Program-made: the position numbers and the translations under genes
Source: Bordetella ansorpii
Lineage (GTDB): Bacteria; Pseudomonadota; Gammaproteobacteria; Burkholderiales; Burkholderiaceae_B
DNA length: 64,000 bases
Assembly: GCF_900078705.1 (NCBI RefSeq)
Contig: NZ_FKIF01000002.1
Location: forward strand, 372,001-436,000
Direction: 5' to 3'
Shown here: positions 32,052-40,145 of the stretch, one piece after another
How the letters are laid out: every line of letters starts with the position of its first letter
How positions within the stretch are numbered: position 1 is the first letter of the stretch
Notes under the pieces: generated by a model
What the model was told of the DNA's origin: nothing
What the model saw: only the letters and a program-made list of their open reading frames with translations
Databases searched by the model: none

Positions 32052-33515
32052 CTAGGCCGCGACCGGTTCGGGCGCAGCGACCGTCCGGCGCGCCAGCGCG
32101 GCCACGTCGGGCCTGCGGTTGCGCCAGGCGGTGGCGCGTTCGTAGGCATCGCCCGCGCGCAGCACCGTGGCCTCGTCGAACAGGCGGCCCGCCAGTTGCA
32201 GCGAGAACGGCATGCCGTCGGCGTCGAAGCCGCTGCAGATCGACAGCGCGGGATTGCCCGTGACATTGAAGGGCGCGGTGTAGCTGGGCGCCTCGAACAT
32301 CCATTCGGGCCGGGTGGCCGCCAGCACGCCCGCAGGCTCGGCGCAGGGCACCGCCAGCAGGTGTACCGGGCGGCCGCCCGCGGCGCCGGCGAAGACGGCC
32401 TGCGTCGCGGCCGCCAGGCGCGCGCGCATGCGCATGGCCTGCACGTAATCCTCGGCGCGCAGCAGCGAGCCGCACATGATGCGAAAACGCAGGCTGGCGC
32501 CGAACAGATCGGGCCGCGTGCGCAAGTCCTGTTCGTGGATGGAGAACAGTTCGGCCATGGCGATGACGCGCTTGCTGTCGTTGTATTCCAGGATGGGCGG
32601 CAACTCGACGCCGCGCACGGTGGCGCCCAGGTCGCGCAGCACGTCCAGCGAGGCCTCGAAGGCCAGGCGGTAGGCCGCGGAGATCGGCGCTTCTTCATCC
32701 AGCCAGCGCCACGGCACGCCGACGACCAGGCCCTTCGCATCGCCGCTCAGCGCGGCGCGGTAGTCGGGCACGGGCACGTCCGCGCAAGCCGGGTCCAGCG
32801 GATCGTGCCCCGCGGTCAGGCCCAGCAGGATGGCCAGGTCCTCGCAGTTCCATGCCATGGGGCCGGCGTGATCGTGGCTGAAACTGTTGGGCAGGATGCC
32901 GCGGCGGCTCAGGCGGCCATACGTCGGCTTGATGCCGGCGATGCCGCAGGCGGCCGCGGGCAGCCGGATCGAGCCGCCGGTGTCCGAACCCATGCTGGCC
33001 AGGCACATGCCGGCCGCGATGGCCGCGCCCGATCCCGACGACGAGCCGGCGGGGCTGCGCTCGGCATTCCAGGGATTGCGCGCGGGCGGCGCCACGACGT
33101 CCCATGACGGCCCGCCATGCGCGAATTCCCAGGTGGTGGTCTTGCCCATCAGCACACCGCCGGCGGCGGCCAACGCGGCCTGCGCGGCGCAGTCCTGGCC
33201 GGGCACGTTGTCCGCCAACAGCCGTGATTGGCCCGTGGTGCGGATGCCGGCCGTCTCATAGATGTCCTTCAGTGAATACGGGATGCCATGCAGGGGCCCG
33301 CGCGGACCGCCGCGCAGGATCTCGGCCTCGGCCTCGCGAGCCTGGCGCCGCGCCAGGTCGGGGGTGGGCGTGATGAAACTGTTCAGCACGCCATCCACGG
33401 CCTCCATGCGCGCCAGGCAGGCATCGGTCAGCTCGACCGGCGACAGCGTCCTGGCGGCGATCATGCGGCCCGCCTCGGCCAGGGTCAGGAAAGTGGGATC
33501 GTTCACATCAGCCAT
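32052..33515 (-). CDS. Amidase-signature hydrolase (AtzE-like pairing with a small subunit)
   Basis: 487 residues from the ATG at 33515, which overlaps the preceding small gene by eight bases. Catalytic motifs: lysine in GIPYSLKDIYETAG, SPAGSSSGSGAAIAAGM and GSDTGGSIRLPAAACGI. C-terminus: GFDADGMPFSLQLAGRLFDE. Its first gene partner is an AtzG-like protein, the gene order typical of AtzG-AtzE type hydrolases. It is the first enzyme of the cluster, 142 bases ahead of the binding-protein gene. It is more distant from the tandem pair than they are from each other. Substrate unknown. Confidence 0.94.
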   Translation of the reverse strand: MADVNDPTFLTLAEAGRMIAARTLSPVELTDACLARMEAVDGVLNSFITPTPDLARRQAREAEAEILRGGPRGPLHGIPYSLKDIYETAGIRTTGQSRLLADNVPGQDCAAQAALAAAGGVLMGKTTTWEFAHGGPSWDVVAPPARNPWNAERSPAGSSSGSGAAIAAGMCLASMGSDTGGSIRLPAAACGIAGIKPTYGRLSRRGILPNSFSHDHAGPMAWNCEDLAILLGLTAGHDPLDPACADVPVPDYRAALSGDAKGLVVGVPWRWLDEEAPISAAYRLAFEASLDVLRDLGATVRGVELPPILEYNDSKRVIAMAELFSIHEQDLRTRPDLFGASLRFRIMCGSLLRAEDYVQAMRMRARLAAATQAVFAGAAGGRPVHLLAVPCAEPAGVLAATRPEWMFEAPSYTAPFNVTGNPALSICSGFDADGMPFSLQLAGRLFDEATVLRAGDAYERATAWRNRRPDVAALARRTVAAPEPVAA

Positions 33516-33747
33516 GGCGGGCCTCCGGCGCGGGCAGGAAGGCGCGGGGATCGAACACGTGGGCGGGTTCCGCGCCACGCGGATAGCCGCGGTGGATGCG
33601 CGCCGCCAGGCGCTCGACGTAGCCGTAGGCCGCGATGACCTCGGGCACATAGGCATCCGGCAGACAGAACCGGGCATTTTTCAGCAGAACATGGATGTGT
33701 TCCGCGGAAGTGGGGGAATCCCCCTCGGGTACGGCCGTGTGCGACAT
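33508..33747 (-). CDS. AtzG-like small amidase-associated protein (DUF4089 type)
   Basis: 79 residues from the ATG at 33747 (MSHTAVPEGDSP). The core helix and following phrase, YGYVERLAARIHRGYPRGAE then PAHVFDPRAFL, match the AtzG/DUF4089 pattern of a long helix followed by an acidic-proline-phenylalanine tail. In known complexes this small protein wraps the amidase. Overlap with the amidase start supports co-translation. It begins the long minus-strand operon, facing the TetR regulator. Confidence 0.75.
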   Translation of the reverse strand: MSHTAVPEGDSPTSAEHIHVLLKNARFCLPDAYVPEVIAAYGYVERLAARIHRGYPRGAEPAHVFDPRAFLPAPEARHG

Positions 33748-34064
33748 TCGTAAACCCCTTGTCTGGCCGGACGCTGCGCTATGCTGCAAGCGCACAGGCC
33801 CGTGATTTCAGCCACTTGGACTGATCTTCAGTGTTTAAACACTTGTTTTCATTCTAGGTGGCGAAGAATGAGAGTCAAGGCAACAAGATGGGGAATGCTG
33901 CACCACGATGAAGAATCTCGGCTATAAAATGGTGAAATCAGCCTATTTTTCAGGGTAAATACTGATGAACAAAAAATGCTCGTCTTCCCTGAGTGCCGTT
34001 GCCCGGCGACAACTTGTACTATCGACCGATTTTTATAAAACAACTATTTGAATTCAGGCGAGAC
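33748..34064. other. Divergent promoter region of the amide operon and its TetR regulator
   Basis: 317 bases with no gene, distinctly AT-rich from 33820 to 34050 against the GC-rich background. It holds the palindrome described separately, a TATAAAAT box near 33924-33931 and several T/A runs (TTTTTATAAAACAACTATTTG near 34030 is one of them, shortened here). Promoters for both directions must lie here. Confidence 0.7.
33830..33843. promoter_or_regulatory. Perfect 14-bp palindrome, likely TetR operator
   Basis: AGTGTTTAAACACT is a perfect inverted repeat without a gap. It lies 83 bases upstream of the first minus-strand gene start and in the spacer of a divergent TetR gene, the usual place for such an operator. 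Binding by this TetR protein is inference. Confidence 0.6.
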
Positions 34065-34790
34065 ATGGCTACCTCCGACCTCATCCCGGCGTCGCCGGAC
34101 CTGGAAGACGACGACACCGCCGACATGCCGGTGCCGGACCGCATTCTGAGGGTCGCCAGGGAACTGATCGCCCGCAAGGGTCCCTCGGCCACCACGGTGC
34201 GCGACATCTGCGATGCGGGCAACGTCAACGTGGCCGCGATCCACTACTACTTCGGCTCGAAGGATGCGCTGGTCAAGACAGTGCTGCTGACCATCCTCGA
34301 ACCCGTCAACATCGAACGCCGCGTGATGCTGGACGAGGCGCGGCGGCAGTTCCAGCCCGGCCCCCTGCCTGTACCGACGATCCTGGAAGCCCTGTTCCGC
34401 CCCCTGGTGATGGCCGAGCGCAGCCTCGACGGCGGCCGCCTGTTCGTGCGCGCAGAGAGCCACCTGCGCGCCGCGCCCGACAGCGACTACACGCTGTTCG
34501 TCGGCCAGCACATGGATGGCTACGCGCAGATGTTCATCGACGCCCTGGAGGCCAGCCTGCCGCGCTTCACCCGGGCCGAGATCATCTGGCGCTACGAGTT
34601 CGTGCGCGGATCGGCCATGCACCTCCTGGCCAACTGCGATCCGTTATCGCAGAAATTCCAGGTGCTGACAGGCACGGGGCAGATGATCGACCTGGACGAC
34701 AACGAGTTGGTGCTGCGCGAATTGCTGGGCACGGCGCTGCTGGGCCTGAGCGCGCCGGCGGCATGGACGTCGCAGGATATCGGGCGGTAG
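34065..34790 (+). CDS. TetR-family transcriptional regulator
   Basis: 241 residues from ATG 34065. The helix-turn-helix is at about residues 45-70 (GNVNVAAIHYYFGSKDAL with the preceding TTVRDICDA), near the N-terminus after an acidic leader (SPDLEDDDTADMPVPD). The C-terminal ligand-binding domain resembles that of the YbiH/CerR-like group with a DUF1956-type tail, but this is weak. It is divergent from the amidase/ABC operon and likely represses it and itself through the palindrome in the shared spacer; the inducing ligand would then be the amide or a breakdown product. Confidence 0.9.
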   Translation: MATSDLIPASPDLEDDDTADMPVPDRILRVARELIARKGPSATTVRDICDAGNVNVAAIHYYFGSKDALVKTVLLTILEPVNIERRVMLDEARRQFQPGPLPVPTILEALFRPLVMAERSLDGGRLFVRAESHLRAAPDSDYTLFVGQHMDGYAQMFIDALEASLPRFTRAEIIWRYEFVRGSAMHLLANCDPLSQKFQVLTGTGQMIDLDDNELVLRELLGTALLGLSAPAAWTSQDIGR

Positions 34791-35121
34791 CAGGCCCTCG
34801 GGCCGGGCCGCGCGGCTTGCCATCGCGGACATCCCACCGGCCGGCCGCGCCGGCGCATCGCGCCCAGCGGGCCCGGCGTGAGCAAACGGCGCAACGCCGA
34901 CGGCAAAAACTACCAGGCGTGTGCCCGCGCCGCCACCCCATGGCGCCATGGCCGCCGCCACGCCCCCCATGCCCTGCCATGCCCTGCCATGCCCGCCGCT
35001 GCCCCACCGAAGCCATGCCAGCGCCCCGCGCGGCGCCGGCAAGCCCCCGGGCACCCAGGCACGCCTCTTGCTGATAGCTGCCGTCCGCACTTCGCGGCGC
35101 CATCATCGAGGACGACCATTC
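34791..35121. other. GC-rich intergenic stretch with short tandem repeats
   Basis: 331 bases without a convincing gene. It includes the tandem units CATGCCCTGC (about three copies, 34968-34998) and several CCGGC inverted segments after the TetR stop (GGCCGGCCGC near 34837), which might act as a terminator. The promoter for the small secreted protein must be near 35050-35110. Confidence 0.6.
34968..34998. repeat. Short tandem repeat of a 10-base unit
   Basis: CATGCCCTGC occurs as two full copies (34968-34977 and 34978-34987), followed by a third partial copy CATGCCCGCC. Non-coding. Such tracts can vary in copy number by slippage. Confidence 0.8.
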
Positions 35122-35529
35122 ATGAAGAACGTCACGCGCTTCCTCGGCTGCCTGCTCATCGGCATGGGCGCAGCCACGACCGCCGCGCATGCGCAGCAGG
35201 CCCAGCAGCAACAAGGGCAAGGCCAGCAACAGGCACAGCCCCAGATCCTGACGCCCGATCAGATCGACGCGCGCTATGACGCCGCGAAGAAGGAATGCGA
35301 CGCGATCAAGGGCGACCAACGCCAGATCTGCCTGAAGCAAGCCACGGCGGACCGCACCACGGCCAGGGCCGATGCCAAGGCCGCGAAGGAAAAAGCCGAA
35401 GCCGACCACGATGCGGCCAAGACCAAGCGCGACGCCAATTACGACGTCGCGATGAAGAAGTGCGATGCCTTGTCGGGCGATGCCCAGGACAAGTGCGAAG
35501 CCGATGCAAAGACCCAATACGGCAAATAA
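35122..35529 (+). CDS. Small secreted alanine/lysine-rich protein
   Basis: 135 residues. A Sec signal peptide (MKNVTRFLGCLLIGMGAATT) cleaves near AAHAQQ. The mature protein starts with a glutamine tract (QQAQQQQGQGQQQAQPQ), then a helical, charged coil of A, K and D (ADAKAAKEKAEADHDAAKTK) with two cysteine pairs: one in YDAAKKECDAIKGDQRQICL, the other in MKKCDALSGDAQDKCEADAK. The spacing (C-x13/14-C twice) suggests two disulphide-bonded helical hairpins. I do not recognise a named family with confidence. It is 29 bases upstream of the entericidin-like gene and shares its terminator. Confidence 0.85.
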   Translation: MKNVTRFLGCLLIGMGAATTAAHAQQAQQQQGQGQQQAQPQILTPDQIDARYDAAKKECDAIKGDQRQICLKQATADRTTARADAKAAKEKAEADHDAAKTKRDANYDVAMKKCDALSGDAQDKCEADAKTQYGK

Positions 35530-35558
35530 GCCGTCCAACCCCGAGAAAGGAGCATCAC

Positions 35559-35693
35559 ATGAAACACTCCCGCAAACTGCTCGCCGCCGTGCTGGCCATG
35601 GCCGCGATGGTCGCCGGCTGCAACACGATGGAAGGCGCCGGCAAGGACATCGAACGCGGCGGTGAAAAGATTCAGGACAGCGCCCGCAAGTAA
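35559..35693 (+). CDS. Entericidin A/B-family small lipoprotein
   Basis: 44 residues. The signal with lipobox MVAGC is at residues 17-21, and the mature part CNTMEGAGKDIERGGEKIQD matches entericidins, small membrane lipoproteins linked to stress and to bacteriolysis. A GAAAGGAG ribosome site lies seven bases upstream. It follows the small secreted protein gene and ends 20 bases before a strong terminator. Confidence 0.92.
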   Translation: MKHSRKLLAAVLAMAAMVAGCNTMEGAGKDIERGGEKIQDSARK

Positions 35694-35712
35694 GCCGCGA
35701 GGCGCAAGAGAC

Positions 35713-35741
35713 CGCGCCGGGCATATGCCCGGCGCGTTTTT
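35713..35741 (+). terminator. Rho-independent terminator
   Basis: A perfect 24-base palindrome, CGCGCCGGGCAT followed by its inverse, at 35713-35736 runs directly into five T's (35737-35741). It ends the two-gene plus-strand unit, and its inverse may also serve the convergent dehydrogenase gene. Confidence 0.92.
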
Positions 35742-35761
35742 CCGTCCACGCCGGGCGCGGA

Positions 35762-36697
35762 CTAGAGCGGCGAGATCATCGGCTGCCCGGCGAAATGCCG
35801 CTGCGCATTGTCGATGAAGCGCTGCACCGACATCGCCATCGCGCGCGGCGAGTTGCCGCCCACGTGCGGCGTGAGGACGATGTTGTCCAGGCCGATCAGT
35901 TCGGCGGGCGCGTCGGGTTCGCTTTCGTAGACGTCCAGCCCCGCGCCGGCGATCACGCCTTCGCGCAGCGCCACGGCCAATGCCTGGGTATCGACCACGC
36001 TGCCGCGCGCCATGTTCACCACATATCCCTTGCTGCCCAATGCGCGCAGCACCTCGGCATTGACCATGTGCCGCGTGGCCGCGCCGCCCGGCGTCATCAC
36101 CACCAGGTAATCGGCCCATTCGGCCAGCGCCAGCGCGCTGCCGAAGTACGCGTGCGGCGAGTCTTCCAGCTTGCGGCGGTTGTGATAGCCGACTTCCAGA
36201 TCGAACCCCCGCGCACGCTGCGCGATCTTGCGGCCGATGGTGCCCAGGCCCAGGATGCCCAGGCGCTGATGCGAGAAGTTCGGCAGCGGCGGCAGGCCAT
36301 CGCGCCATCCGCCCGCGCGCGTATGCGCGTCCAGGCCGCGCAGGTTGCGCACGGCGGCCAGCAGCAGGGCGAAGGCGTGATCGGCCACGCAATCGTCGTT
36401 GGTGCCCGCGCCGTTGGCCACGGCGATGCCCCGGTCGCGCGCCGCGTCGACGTCGAGGTTTTCGTAGCCCGCGCCCAACGCACAGGCCAGTTCCAGGCTG
36501 GCCAGGCGCGCCATTTCGTCGCCAGTCAGGCCGACCGCGCCATTGGTCAGGACCACCCGGATGTCGCCGGCGCCGGCATGGCCGATAGCCGCGGCGCGCG
36601 CGGCGGCGGTGGGCGCGTAGCGCACGTCGTAGTGCTCGCGCAGTTGATCGAGGTAGACATCGGCAAGCGCATTCAGGACCAGCAGTACGGGTTTCAT
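35762..36697 (-). CDS. D-2-hydroxyacid dehydrogenase family protein
   Basis: 311 residues from the ATG at 36697 (MKPVLLVLNALADVYLDQL). Rossmann motif GILGLGTIGRKIAQRA, catalytic arginine in NMARGSVVDT, glutamate in DVYESEPDAP and histidine in LTPHVGGNSP. Distinct from the dehydrogenase at 14.6 kb in all of these. It is transcribed alone, converging on the entericidin unit. The substrate is unknown; glyoxylate/hydroxypyruvate-type activity is common in the family. Confidence 0.9.
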   Translation of the reverse strand: MKPVLLVLNALADVYLDQLREHYDVRYAPTAAARAAAIGHAGAGDIRVVLTNGAVGLTGDEMARLASLELACALGAGYENLDVDAARDRGIAVANGAGTNDDCVADHAFALLLAAVRNLRGLDAHTRAGGWRDGLPPLPNFSHQRLGILGLGTIGRKIAQRARGFDLEVGYHNRRKLEDSPHAYFGSALALAEWADYLVVMTPGGAATRHMVNAEVLRALGSKGYVVNMARGSVVDTQALAVALREGVIAGAGLDVYESEPDAPAELIGLDNIVLTPHVGGNSPRAMAMSVQRFIDNAQRHFAGQPMISPL

Positions 36698-36756
36698 CGG
36701 GTACGGCGCAAGAGTGGACGGGAACGCCCGTATGCTAACGCCAACCGCCTGGGCGC

Positions 36757-37143
36757 CTATCCCAGTTGCACCTCGACACGGCGCGGCAGCGCCGCCTGCG
36801 CGCGGGGAATACGCAGCGTCAGCACCCCGTCCTTCAGCGTGGCCTCGATGGCGGCGGTATCCAGTTCGGCGCTCAGGTGGAATGCGCGGCGGTAGCGCGG
36901 CTGTTCGACCTCGGTATGGAACGCCTGCACACCGGCCGGCGCGTCGATGCGTGCGTCGGCTTCGATGACCAGGCGCTCGGCCTGCACGCGGATCTGCAAC
37001 TGCTCTTTCGAGACGCCGGGCAGATCGGCGATCAGGGTGATGCCCTTGGGATCCTCGATGATGTCCACCGGCGGCACGAGGGTGGCGACACGCGCTTCGG
37101 TACGGTTGCCGCCGCGCACGGCGACGGGGCTTTCGATAGTCAT
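36757..37143 (-). CDS. Hsp20/alpha-crystallin small heat-shock protein
   Basis: 128 residues. The alpha-crystallin domain spans about residues 24-120: PPVDIIEDPKGITLIADLPG opens it, ARIDAPAGVQAFHTEVEQPRY follows, and the AxxxxGVLxL phrase appears as ATLKDGVLTLRIPRAQ. The short N-terminal arm (MTIESPVAVRGGNRTEARVA) and lack of a C-terminal IxI beyond RVEVQLG suggest a small oligomer. It prevents aggregation of unfolded proteins. It lies 24 bases after a second Hsp20 gene; such pairs usually form mixed complexes. Confidence 0.92.
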   Translation of the reverse strand: MTIESPVAVRGGNRTEARVATLVPPVDIIEDPKGITLIADLPGVSKEQLQIRVQAERLVIEADARIDAPAGVQAFHTEVEQPRYRRAFHLSAELDTAAIEATLKDGVLTLRIPRAQAALPRRVEVQLG

Positions 37144-37167
37144 GATGTGCTCCTTGGGGAATGGCGG

Positions 37168-37614
37168 TTACTGCACCGGAATGGCGCGGGGTTGGGCGCA
37201 GGCCTTGCGGCCCACGGTGATGCGCAGGCAACCGTCCGCATAGCGGGCCTGCACGCGATCGGCATCGGCGTCGCGCGGCAGTTCGACGGCGCGGCGGAAG
37301 GTGCCGGACAGGCGTTCGCGCGCGTAGACCTTGGCGCCTTCGGGAAGGTCCGCCAGCGCGCTCTTGCGCTCGCCCGAGATGGTCAGCAGGCCGCGGTCGA
37401 CGGTGACGTCCAGCGTGGCCGGATCGAGCCCCGGCGCGAAGGCCACGATCTCGACGGACTCGTCGGTGGTGCCCACGTTCAGGGCGGGAAAGCCGCGGCC
37501 GCCGGCGCGTGCATGCGGGGGCGAACCGGCGCCGCGCAAGGCGTCATCCATCTGGTCCCACAGGCGGTCGAAAGCCCGGAAGACCTCCGGACGAAACAGT
37601 TGCTGCATAGTCAT
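37168..37614 (-). CDS. Hsp20/alpha-crystallin small heat-shock protein, partner copy
   Basis: 148 residues from the ATG at 37614 (MTMQQLFRPEVFRAFDRLWD), with GGAG nine bases upstream; ATGs at 37608 and 37629 are alternatives. Longer N-terminal arm than its neighbour. Domain markers: DESVEIVAFAPGLDPATLDV, then KVYARERLSGTFRRAVELP and YADGCLRITVGRKACAQ. The internal GxLxI motif is retained as GLLTISGERK. First gene of the pair. Heat-shock control is likely but no consensus element was identified. Confidence 0.9.
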   Translation of the reverse strand: MTMQQLFRPEVFRAFDRLWDQMDDALRGAGSPPHARAGGRGFPALNVGTTDESVEIVAFAPGLDPATLDVTVDRGLLTISGERKSALADLPEGAKVYARERLSGTFRRAVELPRDADADRVQARYADGCLRITVGRKACAQPRAIPVQ

Positions 37615-37856
37615 GATCGATTTCTCCATGCGTGACGACGCTGGCGGTCTCGCGTGTGCAAGATCGCCGCCGGCCTGTGCCGGCATATCGGATGAGGTTG
37701 ATGGGCGGCGGGAGGCGCCGCCCATGCACCCAAGTTGGAGATGCGTCGGAGGATTTCAAGAGGGCGGTTTCACGAAGCCGCGCGATGCCTCGCGCACGCC
37801 GACCGCGGGCCGCGAGCCGTGAGCCGCGTGCACCGCACGCGGGTGTTCGCGCGCCC

Positions 37857-38888
37857 CTACTGAGGCTGCGAAACCCGGATCAGCAACTTGCCGAAGTTGC
37901 CGCCCTTGAGCATGCTCATGAAGGCGCGCGGCGCGTTCTCCAGGCCATCGACGATGTCCTGCGCATAGCGGATGCTGCCATCGCGCACGATGGGCGGCAG
38001 CTCTTGCAGGAATGCGGTGCGGTGCTGCTCCAGGTCGTAGTTGATGAAGCCGCGCAGGGTCAGCCGCTTGGACAGCACCGCGCGCATCAAGGCGGGCACG
38101 GTCAGGTCGCCGGCGTTGGCCGTGGTGCCGTTGTAGTCGGCGATCACGCCGCATACCGGCACGCGCGCGAAGGTGTTCAGCAGCGGAAAGACCGCCTGCC
38201 ACACCGCGCCGCCCACGTTCTCGAAATAGACGTCCACGCCTTCCGGGCAGGCCTCGGCCAGGGCACGCGCCATGCCGGGCGCGCGGTGGTCGATGACGGC
38301 ATCGAAGCCCAGTTCATCGCGCACATAGGCGCATTTCTCGGCGCCGCCCGCGATGCCCACGGCGCGCGCGCCGGCACGTTGCGCCAGTTGGCCCACCAGC
38401 GAACCCACCGGACCGCTGGCCGCGGCCACCACCACGGTCTCGCCGGACCGGGGTTGGCCGATCTCGCGCAGGCCGGCGAAGGCGGTGAAGCCCGGCATGC
38501 CCAGCACGCCCAGGCGCGTCTCGATGGGGGCCAGTGCGGGATCGACGCGATGCACGCCGTTGCCGTCCGACAGCGCATGCGTGGTCCAGCCGCAATGCGC
38601 CAGCACGTAGTCGCCCGGCCTGAAGCCTTCGAGCCTGGACTGGACGACCTGAGCGATGACTTCCCCCACCATGGTGCCGCCCAACGGTACGCTGGGCGCG
38701 TACGAGCGCGTGGCGTTCATGCGGCCGCGCATGTAGGGATCGAGGGACAGATAGATGGTGCGCAGCAGCATCTGCCCTGGCCCGGGTTCGGCCAGCTCGT
38801 ACGTTTCAAGGCGGAAATCGGTATCCACCGGTTCCCCGGCGGGATGCGCGGCCAGCACGATGCGGTGCGCGGCGGTCTGCTTGGGCAT
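37857..38888 (-). CDS. NADP-dependent medium-chain oxidoreductase (MDR, YncB/Zta-like)
   Basis: 343 residues from the ATG at 38888. Opens with RIVLAAHPAGEPVDTDFRLE, characteristic of prostaglandin-reductase/leukotriene-type MDRs. Proline-rich SLDPYMRGRMN, the nucleotide-binding VVAAASGPVGSLVGQLAQ, then RAGARAVGIAGGAEKCAYVR and VYFENVGGAVWQAVFPLL match the group. No zinc ligands, so a quinone/enone reductase type. It is monocistronic, between the Hsp20 pair and the polysaccharide-acetylation genes. Confidence 0.93.
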   Translation of the reverse strand: MPKQTAAHRIVLAAHPAGEPVDTDFRLETYELAEPGPGQMLLRTIYLSLDPYMRGRMNATRSYAPSVPLGGTMVGEVIAQVVQSRLEGFRPGDYVLAHCGWTTHALSDGNGVHRVDPALAPIETRLGVLGMPGFTAFAGLREIGQPRSGETVVVAAASGPVGSLVGQLAQRAGARAVGIAGGAEKCAYVRDELGFDAVIDHRAPGMARALAEACPEGVDVYFENVGGAVWQAVFPLLNTFARVPVCGVIADYNGTTANAGDLTVPALMRAVLSKRLTLRGFINYDLEQHRTAFLQELPPIVRDGSIRYAQDIVDGLENAPRAFMSMLKGGNFGKLLIRVSQPQ

Positions 38889-39004
38889 GATGTCCTCGCG
38901 AAGAGTGGCCGCACGCGCGCGCGCGATACGGCTCGGGGGAGGATCATTATGCGTGCGCGGCGGCGCCTGCCACAAGCAGGCCGCCCGCCGGGGGCGCAAC
39001 CTTC

Positions 39005-40132
39005 TTACTTGACGTGGACCGCGTCGGCGTCCGTCAGCGGCGTCTGCAGATCGCGCTCGTTGATCTCCCAAACGATCAGCTTGGGCGGCGTCTGCGTGTA
39101 GGCGGTGCTGGGGAAGTATGCCTGCGCGGCGCCGCCGAACTGGCCGCCATCGCGCGCGAAGTTGCCCACCGCGCCGCCCAGGGCCTGCGACAGCTGCGGG
39201 ACGAAGTTGGAAGTGCGCGAATACGAGGTGCCCAGCACCGCGATGGTGGGCAGGCCCGCATCGCCGAACAGGTCGTCGGCCGACGAGGCGGACTGCGCCT
39301 GGGCGGTATAGACGTGCTCCTGCACGATCTCGCCCCTGGGCTGCCAGCGGGCGGGCAGCCAGTCCAGGCCGGCCAGGCGCACCAGGTCGCCGGGACGCGG
39401 CCCCTCGGGCTTGGCCTCGACCTTGTAGGCCGCGGGTTGCAGGGGCGTGCCCAAGGCGCGGATACGGTCGGCCACGGCGCGTGCCGCCGCGCCCGCGCCG
39501 GCCTCGTTCCAGTGGGTGTCGGTACGCAGATAGGCATCGCCGGGCACGTTCTTCATCACCGGCGCCAGATCCACCACCGGCACGCCTTGCGCGGCCAGGC
39601 GCGCGATCCAGCCGGAGGCCCGGTTCTCGAACTCGGCGGGCCGGTGCAGGCCGCACAGATGCTCGGACTCGATACGCGTCTTGTCCGGCACCACGGCCAC
39701 CAGCAGCCCGATGTCGCGCTTGGCCAACGCCTGCCGGACCTGCAAGACGGTATCGGCGCGGGCCTGCGCGTGACGCTGCGCGTCGCGGTGCACCAGCAGT
39801 TCATCGCGCAGGAACAGCCATCCTTCGCAACCCTGGCGCACGCGCGGGCCCAGGTCGCGCAGCGTCATCCAGCCCAGCCCGCGCTGCAGGCGAGCGGCCT
39901 CGGCGGTCAGCGGCGCATCGGACATGTGGTTGGCGATGTCGCGCATGGCGGTGCCGTCCAGCACGCGGTCCAGCGACGGGTCGTCGCGCATCAGCCGCAT
40001 GTTCTGCATCAGCACGCCCCAGCCGTTGGAGAAGAAGCCGGCGGCCAGGAACGCGATCAGCCCGACCGCGGCCAGCTTGCTGGTGCGCGTGGCGGGCGCG
40101 TAGGGCGGCGTGGTGTTGGTATTGGCGTTCAT
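39005..40132 (-). CDS. wssI: AlgJ/AlgX-type SGNH acetyltransferase, cellulose acetylation (WssI-like)
   Basis: 375 residues. N-terminal membrane anchor (LAAVGLIAFLAAGFFSNGWG) leaves the catalytic domain in the periplasm. The SGNH-like elements are VVPDKTRIESEHLCG, DTHWNEAGAGAAARAV (with the DxHW pair) and the nucleophile loop VLGTSYSRTSNFVPQL. It should transfer acetyl groups delivered by the MBOAT protein (gene 13 bases upstream) onto cellulose, as WssI does in Pseudomonas. It is the last gene of the minus-strand polysaccharide unit. The function in acetylation is by homology and context. Confidence 0.85.
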   Translation of the reverse strand: MNANTNTTPPYAPATRTSKLAAVGLIAFLAAGFFSNGWGVLMQNMRLMRDDPSLDRVLDGTAMRDIANHMSDAPLTAEAARLQRGLGWMTLRDLGPRVRQGCEGWLFLRDELLVHRDAQRHAQARADTVLQVRQALAKRDIGLLVAVVPDKTRIESEHLCGLHRPAEFENRASGWIARLAAQGVPVVDLAPVMKNVPGDAYLRTDTHWNEAGAGAAARAVADRIRALGTPLQPAAYKVEAKPEGPRPGDLVRLAGLDWLPARWQPRGEIVQEHVYTAQAQSASSADDLFGDAGLPTIAVLGTSYSRTSNFVPQLSQALGGAVGNFARDGGQFGGAAQAYFPSTAYTQTPPKLIVWEINERDLQTPLTDADAVHVK

Positions 40133-40145
40133 CGGGACCGGGCGC

